DNA of 7,216 nucleotides, taken from NCBI GenBank assembly GCA_903847655.1, contig CAINEG010000098.1:1-7216 (forward strand). Reading direction: 5' to 3'. How positions within the stretch are numbered: the stretch's first letter is position 1; each line of letters begins with the position of its first letter. Made by a program: the position numbers and the translations under genes. The notes under the pieces are model-generated. The model made no database searches. It was not told where the DNA came from and saw only the letters and a program-made list of their open reading frames with translations. The DNA comes from an uncultured Bacteroidota bacterium (GTDB lineage: Bacteria; Bacteroidota; Bacteroidia; Chitinophagales; Chitinophagaceae). Positions 1 to 5,670 of the stretch are shown piece by piece.

Positions 1-2188
1 ACCAATAAGTTAATTTAAAGACCACGGCTCTGTTTTTTACAAACACGGGGCCAATGTAATAATTGTCGGTATAGACAATAAATAAATCAGAAACAGGCTT
101 GTACCTCCACTGTAATCTTGTATTAAAATTAATATTTTTTGTTTGTTCATTGTATTGATAAAAGGCAGTAAAAAATAATTTATTGGTCATGGTCACATCT
201 ACTTTAGGACCAATTAAAAAGAAATTATTTTTGCCCCATGGTTGTGGTAGTTCAATATGATTATAGGTGGCGGATACATCAAAGTTGACATAGGGTTGAA
301 TACGATAACCGATATTGCCAGTAATGCTTAATAATTTACCATCTGCGTAGTAGCCCCCCTTTCTTACAGACAAGTAGTTGGTAAATTTATGTTGAGGAGC
401 AGAAATCCAATCAAAACCAACCGTAGTCCATTGATGCTTAGTATGCGCTGCCAAGGGTTGCTTTCCAATTCTAGTGGGATCAAAGGGAGCTAATAATTCT
501 ACATAGTCGTTTTGAATGACGGTAGAAAAAGTACTCTTGTCTCTATAGGTAATTAAATAAGTAAACAATTTAGTGTTATCAGTTGTATAAAATTTTGAAT
601 TATAATAATAAGTGGTGCTGAGCTGAGGGCCATGACTTAAGATAGAACCGCTTTTAGGAAAATACAAGCGCGTAATACTTGGCATCAACTTGATATAATT
701 ATTTCTAGGAATATAGCCTACTTCTGCGTTGTAATTATTGCCTACCACTTCGTGCTGCCAAGAAACAATCCAGTTTCTGCTACTGTATTGTAGATTACCT
801 GCGTTTAAAAAATCATTTCCTGATTTATTAGGTGTAAATGATTTTATTAAAATTGTTTTGCCTGACCAAGGATTATTTTTAGGCGCTAAATTAAATTCAA
901 AACCAAAGTTTCTGTTGTAAGGGTTGCCTATGGCTGAAGAAGTGCTGGTTTGTGTTGGATAATCAAAAGCAGTTTTATCGATGTAAAATAATTCAATACT
1001 CGATTTTTTAAATAATTTTCTTTGCAAGGCAACAACAGAAAAATTTTGTGCTAAGAGCCCTGTACTTTTATCATCACTCGTTTTCATATCCATAATACCA
1101 ATACGCCAATTTTTATCAATTCTTCCACTCATTCTAGCGCCAAAATCAATATTGGTATTTAAGCCAATTCTTCTGGAGAAAAAAGGACGCACATTGTCAA
1201 AACCTAAATTGGAAAACAGATCTGCATTTTCTAAAAAAAATTGTCTTTTTTCTGGAAAAAATAATTCAAAACGACTTAGGTTGCTCACTTGCCTATCTAC
1301 TTCTACTTGAGAAAAATCGGGGTTCACTGTTAAATCTAAATTCAAAGAGGAACTCAAACTTATTTTGGCATCTAGTCCGTAAACATTTCCATTCACAGCA
1401 GCTTGATTAATTTTTGTACCATCATTTGTAGCAAATTCTTTCGAAACACTAGATTTAAAATAAGGGATGAGTGAAAAATTATTTTGATGAACTGGAAGCG
1501 GGGCATCCCAAACTAATGATCCAGTATAAGAAAGAGAAGCCGTAGGAAATTGCCTAGGCACAGGTGCCCAGCTCGACTTTTCTGTTGTTTTTAAATCGTT
1601 TCTACTAAAGTTCACCCCCCATTCTTGTGCACCTGTTTTATACCTAATGGATTTAAAAGGAATGGCGGCCTCCCAAACATATTTTGAACTGTCATTGTAA
1701 ATAGCAGAGGTCCATTTATTATCCCAGTTTAAATCAACAGCGCCTCCATCAAACATAGTACCATCCCATTGGGCACCCACTGCACTTGCACCAAAGGCAT
1801 AGCCATTGGTTAAATCACCATAGGTATCCATGAATAAAATAAAATTATCATTCTTTCCAAAATTCCAGTCTCTTTTCAAAGACTCTACCATATCTACGCC
1901 ATCACCCACTTTTGTACAAATAGCAATGAGGTATAAATTATTTTCATCGTAAGTCATTCTCACTTCTGTGGGTACTTTAGATACACTGGTATCCATGGGT
2001 AGTACCATTGGGAATTTATCTACTGATTGCGCCTTAAGCCATGACTGCTCATTCATTACCCCATCTACTTTTATGGCATCCGTTGCTTTGTGGATATAAT
2101 ATTTAATATTAGCGTTCTTTTTTTGTGCTTGAATGGTTTGATTACCAAGGAATAAGCTAAGAAAACAAAGAATACGTAGTAGGTTCAA
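1..2188 (-). CDS. CBM9-like / DUF5916 outer-envelope protein, 3' end cut by window edge
   Basis: The minus-strand frame is open from 2257 to the left edge and was translated throughout without a stop or frameshift, giving 729 residues from the chosen TTG. Residues 1-22 (MNLLRILCFLSLFLGNQTIQ then AQ) form a signal peptide with likely cleavage near A21. Residues about 25-230 resemble the family 9 carbohydrate-binding-like domain (opening IKVDGVMNEQSW; later YVWEAAIPFKSIRY). The hallmark NPDFSQVEVDRQ is at 289-300, followed by a FFPEKRQFFLEN motif, and the rest is rich in alternating aromatic/polar strands, as in DUF5916 proteins, which are thought to form an outer-membrane barrel. The last visible residues, KLTYW, look like a barrel-type C-terminus, so only a few residues are probably missing. 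The substrate is unknown; these proteins are often annotated as carbohydrate-binding on the N-terminal fold alone. The start is uncertain: there is no in-frame ATG before residue 45 (2056), and TTG at 2188 (or 2230) is needed to include the signal peptide. It is divergent from the M24 peptidase gene. Confidence 0.88.
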   Translation of the reverse strand, partial: MNLLRILCFLSLFLGNQTIQAQKKNANIKYYIHKATDAIKVDGVMNEQSWLKAQSVDKFPMVLPMDTSVSKVPTEVRMTYDENNLYLIAICTKVGDGVDMVESLKRDWNFGKNDNFILFMDTYGDLTNGYAFGASAVGAQWDGTMFDGGAVDLNWDNKWTSAIYNDSSKYVWEAAIPFKSIRYKTGAQEWGVNFSRNDLKTTEKSSWAPVPRQFPTASLSYTGSLVWDAPLPVHQNNFSLIPYFKSSVSKEFATNDGTKINQAAVNGNVYGLDAKISLSSSLNLDLTVNPDFSQVEVDRQVSNLSRFELFFPEKRQFFLENADLFSNLGFDNVRPFFSRRIGLNTNIDFGARMSGRIDKNWRIGIMDMKTSDDKSTGLLAQNFSVVALQRKLFKKSSIELFYIDKTAFDYPTQTSTSSAIGNPYNRNFGFEFNLAPKNNPWSGKTILIKSFTPNKSGNDFLNAGNLQYSSRNWIVSWQHEVVGNNYNAEVGYIPRNNYIKLMPSITRLYFPKSGSILSHGPQLSTTYYYNSKFYTTDNTKLFTYLITYRDKSTFSTVIQNDYVELLAPFDPTRIGKQPLAAHTKHQWTTVGFDWISAPQHKFTNYLSVRKGGYYADGKLLSITGNIGYRIQPYVNFDVSATYNHIELPQPWGKNNFFLIGPKVDVTMTNKLFFTAFYQYNEQTKNINFNTRLQWRYKPVSDLFIVYTDNYYIGPVFVKNRAVVFKLTYW

Positions 2189-2302
2189 TCTAGTATGATT
2201 TAAATGATAAAAGCAATGTTTTTTGTCCAATCGAATAATAAATTTAATGCTTTTAAATTATTAAATTAAGCTTATCTTTAAGACACTTTAAAAACTTATA
2301 CT
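2189..2302. promoter_or_regulatory. Divergent intergenic region with weak promoter candidate
   Basis: This 114-bp, very AT-rich gap separates the divergent DUF5916 and M24 peptidase genes, so promoters for both should lie here or slightly inside the first gene. On the plus strand, TATCTTTA at 2273-2280 matches seven of eight positions of the Bacteroidota -7 element TAnnTTTG and would leave a short leader before the ATG at 2303, but no clear -33 TTG lies at the right distance. A tandem 8-mer TTAAATTA occurs at 2253-2260 and 2261-2268; it may be only low-complexity sequence. No convincing minus-strand promoter was found. If the DUF5916 gene starts at 2230 instead of 2188, the gap shrinks to 72 bp. 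Confidence 0.3.
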
Positions 2303-3595
2303 ATGTCATTTAATAGAAGAAAATTTATCTCTCTAACTGCCCTTACGGCTGGTACCTTGGGCGTTAGCAATCGTATTTTTGGTGCTGGATTAAATGAGGC
2401 AGAAAATGAAGCCAATTTACCTAGGGCCATCCGTGATTTACAACCCATGGTGGCTGGAATCGTACCCATCACTGTAGAAGAAAGAAAGCAACGTATCGCT
2501 AAGGCGCAAGAATTAATGGCTAGAGAAAAAATGGATGCCATCTTTTTAGAAGGCACGGTCTCTTGCTTTTATTATACAGGCATGCGTTGGGGTCAAAGTG
2601 AAAGAACTTTTGGCGTAGTCATTCCAGCAAAAGGTTCGCTTACCTATGTATGTCCAAAATTTGAAGAAGATAGAGCAAAGGAATTAATATTACCAGTATT
2701 TGGAGATGAAATAAGATGTTGGGAAGAACATGAAAGCCCCTATGAAGTTATTTTAGGCATTATCAAAGACAAGGGCGTCGTGCATAGTAGAATAGGTATG
2801 GAGGAAAGAGTTCGTTTCTTCATTGCCAATGGGGTAAAAAAATTAGCCACAGGATTTGATATTGTAGATGCAACACCCATTACTGCTGGTTGTAGAATGA
2901 TTAAAACCAAAGCAGAGATCGCTTTAATGCAAAAAGCAAGTGATGCCACTATTGATGCTTACAAAGCAGCATTTACAAGCATTCATGCAGGCATGTCACA
3001 AACAGAATTGAGCAATAATATTACTGCTGCCTTTAAGAAACTTGGTTTCAGCGGAGGCGCATCGGTGCAAGTGGGTAAATATTCTGCCTTACCTCATGGA
3101 AGTATCACACCACAAACTATTCGTGAAGGAGATGTGGTGATGGTTGATGGAGGAACAAGTTGCGAGGGCTATGCCTCAGACATCACCAGAACCATTGTGG
3201 TAGGTAAAGCAAATCAAAGACAAATTGATGTTTGGAACTTAGAGAAAAAAGCACAAGATGCTGCATTTGCAGCAATGCAAATTGGAGCGCCTTGTGAACA
3301 AGTAGATGCAGCAGCAAGAGCAGTGATTGAGAATGCAGGCTTTGGCAAAAATTACAGACTTCCTGGCCTACCTCATAGAACTGGACATGGTATAGGTTTA
3401 GAAGGACACGAGTGGACCAATTTTGTAAAAGGCAATAAAACACCCATTACCGTAGGCATGTGTTTCAGTAATGAACCTAACATTTCTATACCAGGTGAAT
3501 TTGGCATTAGATTGGAGGATTGTGTATACATCGCTGAAGATGGCGCACATTTCTTCTCAAAACAAAGTATTGCCATTGACCAACCTTTTGGTTAA
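2303..3595 (+). CDS. Exported M24-family metallopeptidase (aminopeptidase P / Xaa-Pro peptidase type)
   Basis: A complete 430-residue protein. The N-terminus has a twin-arginine-like signal (NRRKFIS at 4-10, then a hydrophobic stretch to about residue 28), suggesting export of a folded, metal-loaded enzyme to the periplasm. Residues about 60-195 correspond to the creatinase/prolidase N-terminal domain, and about 205-412 to the pita-bread M24 catalytic domain. All five expected dinuclear-metal ligands are visible: D282 (VMVDGG), D293 (ASDITRT), H362 (RTGHGIG), E391 (SNEPN) and E405 (IRLED). The accessory histidines H265 (LPHGS), H358 and H369 are spaced as in aminopeptidase P (4 and 7 residues either side of H362). 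It is therefore probably active, releasing residues N-terminal to proline or splitting Xaa-Pro dipeptides; the exact specificity cannot be read from sequence. The ATG start is chosen because the Tat motif follows at once. It converges on the fibre-like gene with a 4-bp overlap. A periplasmic enzyme of this family contrasts with the cytosolic PepP of E. coli. Confidence 0.93.
   Translation: MSFNRRKFISLTALTAGTLGVSNRIFGAGLNEAENEANLPRAIRDLQPMVAGIVPITVEERKQRIAKAQELMAREKMDAIFLEGTVSCFYYTGMRWGQSERTFGVVIPAKGSLTYVCPKFEEDRAKELILPVFGDEIRCWEEHESPYEVILGIIKDKGVVHSRIGMEERVRFFIANGVKKLATGFDIVDATPITAGCRMIKTKAEIALMQKASDATIDAYKAAFTSIHAGMSQTELSNNITAAFKKLGFSGGASVQVGKYSALPHGSITPQTIREGDVVMVDGGTSCEGYASDITRTIVVGKANQRQIDVWNLEKKAQDAAFAAMQIGAPCEQVDAAARAVIENAGFGKNYRLPGLPHRTGHGIGLEGHEWTNFVKGNKTPITVGMCFSNEPNISIPGEFGIRLEDCVYIAEDGAHFFSKQSIAIDQPFG
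3592..3595. other. Shared palindromic TTAA supplying two convergent stop codons
   Basis: The plus-strand M24 gene ends with TAA at 3593-3595, and the minus-strand fibre-like gene ends with TAA read from 3594 down to 3592. Both stops come from the same TTAA, so the coding regions overlap by 4 bp and there is no room for an intergenic terminator. Either transcript must run into the antisense of the other gene or end within it. Confidence 0.9.
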
Positions 3596-4887
3596 TTGAT
3601 TCTATCTATCGTTAAATAAACAGAGGGGGTTGCAGGCCTCGAAGGAGTCGATTGTACAAGACTTCCTGTAGGAATGCTATTGCTATTTTTAACACTGTAA
3701 TACAACTCAACGTAATCATTGGCCCCAAGGTCCACGTAATACGAACCTGTAAGCAAGTTTTTAATTCCACTACCTGTAATATTAAAATTTACATTGGTAT
3801 TGAGATAGGCTGAACCATTCCGCCTAATCCAAACACTGGCAATGTCTGCACCTACTTCATTTTTCAACATTTGAATGGCATACTTGACATTGTACACACC
3901 TGCATGCAATGCCGTAATCTTGGTTGGTGCGCCACTCGTATTGTTGGAGACGGTTATATTATTAGACAAGCCGGTATAAGAAAATTTTAAAGCAGTGGCC
4001 GTGTTAACTAGCGCAGGCTGTGCGGCCGTATCGTAAAAATTTCCATAATCATCTCTTATAGGGGTAAAGCCCAATGCACTAGTAATATCAAAATTAGCTA
4101 TTTCGCCTATATTAATTTTTTTATTGATTCTACTGCTCAAAGAGGCAGTATCCGTTTTATTTAATTTACTGTCTATCCGTGTACTTAAAAAACTAGTATC
4201 TGTTTTTGTGATTAATTTAATTCTGTTAGATAAACTAAGTGTATCTGCACTATTTAATTTTAAATTGATTCTAGTACTCAAAGAGGCGGTATCCGTTTTG
4301 TTTAATTTCGTGTTTAGCGAACTAGTGATTAAAGTACTAGTGGGCTTAAGGCTGTCTGGGGTATTGTTTATTTTGTCGATGGATAAAAATACTTTTAAGT
4401 CTTTTAAATTGTCAACACCTGTGCCACCTTGGCTAAGCGCAATAATACCATTGATATTTTGAGCACCCACATTGTCTGCATAAAAAGAAAATGGCACATA
4501 GTTAATTTTTTGACTACCCATGTTAATGAATGATAAATCCCCAAGGGTATCTACTTCGATTTGTAAATATTTATCAGACTTAGACCAGTTGATATTTTCA
4601 AATGGACCCACGGTGATAGTTTTATTGGCTTCCATTTCCCCCACCACTATTGTAAATAAACCCAAGGCATTGGTAGTTACTGGGACAATTTCTTGGTATT
4701 CATTTTTATTACTATTGCTATCAGTTTTAATAGAAACCCGCACATTTAATAATTTATTAGGGATAGCAAGGCCACTGTTGCTTCTTGCAACAGCTTGAAA
4801 ATTTATTCCCTTATTACTTTGGGCTTTTAAAAAAATAGGCCAAGTGAAAATTGAAAGGGCAAGCCCAATAAAAAAAACATATTTCAT
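3592..4887 (-). CDS. Secreted fibre-like protein: surface N-domain, short repeats, C1q/TNF-like C-terminal region
   Basis: A complete 431-residue protein. Residues 1-23 are a signal peptide (cleavage probably near A22, before QSNKG). Residues about 27-138 match the N-terminal domain common to Bacteroidota tail-fibre-like surface proteins (INFQAVARSNSG; TTNALGLFTIVVG; a final INYVPFSFYADNV). Residues about 149-190 resemble phage tail-fibre linkers (SQGGTGVDNLKDLK, then DKINNTPDSLKP). Residues 193-254 are four 15-16-residue repeats, and ALGFTPI (271-277) is another tail-fibre-type motif. The last 150 residues or so are beta-rich (NTATALKFSY; HAGVYNVKYAIQM; ending SVYLTIDRIN) and resemble C1q/TNF-type jelly rolls, which usually trimerise. 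No T9SS sorting domain is visible at its end, so it may rely on the ordinary Sec route, or on its partner for surface display. It is the second gene of an operon, 4 bp after the T9SS-sorted gene. A role in adhesion or binding is inferred from architecture only; the ligand is unknown. Confidence 0.85.
   Translation of the reverse strand: MKYVFFIGLALSIFTWPIFLKAQSNKGINFQAVARSNSGLAIPNKLLNVRVSIKTDSNSNKNEYQEIVPVTTNALGLFTIVVGEMEANKTITVGPFENINWSKSDKYLQIEVDTLGDLSFINMGSQKINYVPFSFYADNVGAQNINGIIALSQGGTGVDNLKDLKVFLSIDKINNTPDSLKPTSTLITSSLNTKLNKTDTASLSTRINLKLNSADTLSLSNRIKLITKTDTSFLSTRIDSKLNKTDTASLSSRINKKINIGEIANFDITSALGFTPIRDDYGNFYDTAAQPALVNTATALKFSYTGLSNNITVSNNTSGAPTKITALHAGVYNVKYAIQMLKNEVGADIASVWIRRNGSAYLNTNVNFNITGSGIKNLLTGSYYVDLGANDYVELYYSVKNSNSIPTGSLVQSTPSRPATPSVYLTIDRIN
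4126..4311 (-). repeat. Four tandem 15-16-residue repeats inside the fibre-like protein
   Basis: Residues 193-254 hold four copies of a pattern close to KLNKTDTASLSTRI. The conserved aspartates fall at 199, 215, 230 and 246, and the terminal isoleucines at 207, 223, 238 and 254, so the period is 16, 15, 16. Copies 1 and 4 are the most alike. At DNA level 4136-4167 and 4277-4308 are the same 32 bases apart from two A/G differences, separated by 141 bp (47 codons). Such repeats are usual in the stalk of fibre-like proteins and probably form a trimeric shaft. Confidence 0.85.
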
Positions 4888-4891
4888 GGTA

Positions 4892-5404
4892 TTATGTTTT
4901 AATGATTTTATAAGTTTTTATTTTCTTGAATTTATCGTCCACAATATAATGGATGACAATAAAGTAAATCCCCGTATTTGCCGAAAGCATTGGCAGTTCA
5001 ATTTTAAAATTGACGCCAGAAAATGGTCCTTTCAATACCTGCTTGGTTTGACCAAAGGCATCTGCTACTTGTATGCTATTGATGAGGATGCCCAATTCGT
5101 CGCAAAAAATATGAATACGATCTACTACAGGATTGGGTCCGATGCCTACTTTTATATTTCTCATTCTAGTAGAAACTTCAATATTCCTATCACTATTGGG
5201 CTGCAATAAACCTCCCGTGAAAATAAAACCTGTTGGATGGACCAAGGTTTGTGTAAAAATAGTTTCTCCAAAGCTCCAAACCATGCCCGTATTTTCATGT
5301 TGGACCTGGCTGCTATTTACATTGACAAAAGCGGTAAATGATTTTTGTGCATGATTGTATTTTGAAAAAAGCAATGCAAGAAAAAGAAAAAATAATTGAT
5401 ACAT
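4892..5404 (-). CDS. Small secreted protein with C-terminal T9SS (type A) sorting domain
   Basis: A complete 170-residue protein. Residues 1-19 form a signal peptide (hydrophobic core LFFLFLALLF, cleavage probably after A19 in NHAQ). Residues about 38-70 (GMVWSFGETIFTQTL, then GGLLQPN) match a short segment frequent before sorting domains in Bacteroidota, of the type SWSIGEP...TQGFLQP. Residues about 82-170 are a T9SS type A sorting domain: GIGPNPVVDRIHI at 87-99, GIYFIV at 145-150, and a lysine-rich end KIKTYKIIKT. The protein would be moved across the outer membrane by T9SS, then cleaved and anchored or released. After removal of signal and sorting domain only about 60 residues remain, so it has no room for an ordinary enzymatic domain; its role is unknown. 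It is the first gene of a two-gene operon, the fibre-like gene starting 4 bp after its stop, and has its own promoter upstream. Confidence 0.87.
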   Translation of the reverse strand: MYQLFFLFLALLFSKYNHAQKSFTAFVNVNSSQVQHENTGMVWSFGETIFTQTLVHPTGFIFTGGLLQPNSDRNIEVSTRMRNIKVGIGPNPVVDRIHIFCDELGILINSIQVADAFGQTKQVLKGPFSGVNFKIELPMLSANTGIYFIVIHYIVDDKFKKIKTYKIIKT

Positions 5405-5435
5405 TCTTTTAAAATTTATGAATAAATTGATAAAT

Positions 5436-5464
5436 CAAAATTATTTTATAAAATCTGTTCACAA
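5436..5464 (-). promoter_or_regulatory. Bacteroidota-type promoter for the T9SS-protein/fibre operon
   Basis: Read on the minus strand, TTG at 5464-5462 is followed by 18 bases and then TAATTTTG at 5443-5436. This is an exact match to the Bacteroidota -7 consensus TAnnTTTG with a -33 TTG at accepted spacing. Transcription would begin around 5429-5430, giving a leader of about 25 bases before the ATG at 5404. Confidence 0.62.
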
Positions 5465-5549
5465 CATTAAACCATACTAGAAATCAATCGAAAAATTTAA
5501 TCTAAAAATTAGGTTCAATTGTATCTTTTTAATTGGTTATTAATTCTTC

Positions 5550-5569
5550 GCAATAGGCTAAGCTATTGC
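5550..5569. repeat. Perfect 7-bp inverted repeat between divergent genes
   Basis: GCAATAG (5550-5556) and CTATTGC (5563-5569) are exact reverse complements around a 6-base centre, GCTAAG. The site lies about 100 bp upstream of the M20-type start and about 145 bp upstream of the T9SS-protein start. It has no following T-run typical of an intrinsic terminator, so an operator for a dimeric regulator is the more likely role, but this is inference; chance occurrence in AT-rich DNA is possible. Confidence 0.4.
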
Positions 5570-5670
5570 TATTCATTATTTTACGAATTGGGTTTATTGA
5601 GATAAAAAGATTTTAAACTAAGAAGCCATTCTTAACGCATTTTTATGTAACTTAAATTCAAATTAACTCT

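Larger units (their letters stand above)
5405..5670. other. Divergent intergenic region, AT-rich, no gene seen
   Basis: This 266-bp gap lies between the start of the T9SS-protein operon (minus) and the M20-type gene (plus). I find no credible short gene or RNA in it. It contains a good minus-strand promoter near its left end and a perfect inverted repeat in the middle, listed separately. For the plus-strand gene no full TAnnTTTG match was found; TATCTTTT at 5522-5529 fits seven of eight positions but lacks a well-placed -33 TTG and would imply a leader of about 135 bases. Confidence 0.6.

Noticed and set aside
738..920. Plus-strand open frame of 60 residues
   Set aside because: It lies wholly inside the minus-strand DUF5916 gene, which is intact and recognisable; no domain or signal peptide is visible in the short frame.
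2296..2949. Minus-strand open frames at 2296-2556 and 2740-2949
   Set aside because: Both are antisense to the well-supported M24 peptidase gene and have no recognisable features.
3183..3576. Minus-strand open frames opposite the end of the M24 gene
   Set aside because: They oppose the catalytic domain with all metal ligands conserved; composition (cysteine-, leucine- and glutamine-rich) looks like antisense of coding DNA.
3579..3592. Possible terminator hairpin ACCAA-CCTT-TTGGT at the end of the M24 gene
   Set aside because: The stem is only 5 bp, lies inside the coding sequence and has no T-run on either side.
4124..4798. Plus-strand open frames of 112 and 92 residues with hydrophobic repeats
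   Set aside because: They are antisense shadows of the fibre-like gene; the apparent repeated pattern is the complement of its 15-16-residue repeats.
4844..5354. Plus-strand open frames of 121 and 73 residues
   Set aside because: They run opposite the T9SS-sorted protein, which has a clear signal peptide and sorting domain; no independent evidence supports them.
3592..5404. Prophage or tailocin fragment suggested by fibre-like motifs
   Set aside because: The protein has a signal peptide and its partner has a T9SS sorting domain; no capsid, tail, integrase or lysis genes are present in the window.
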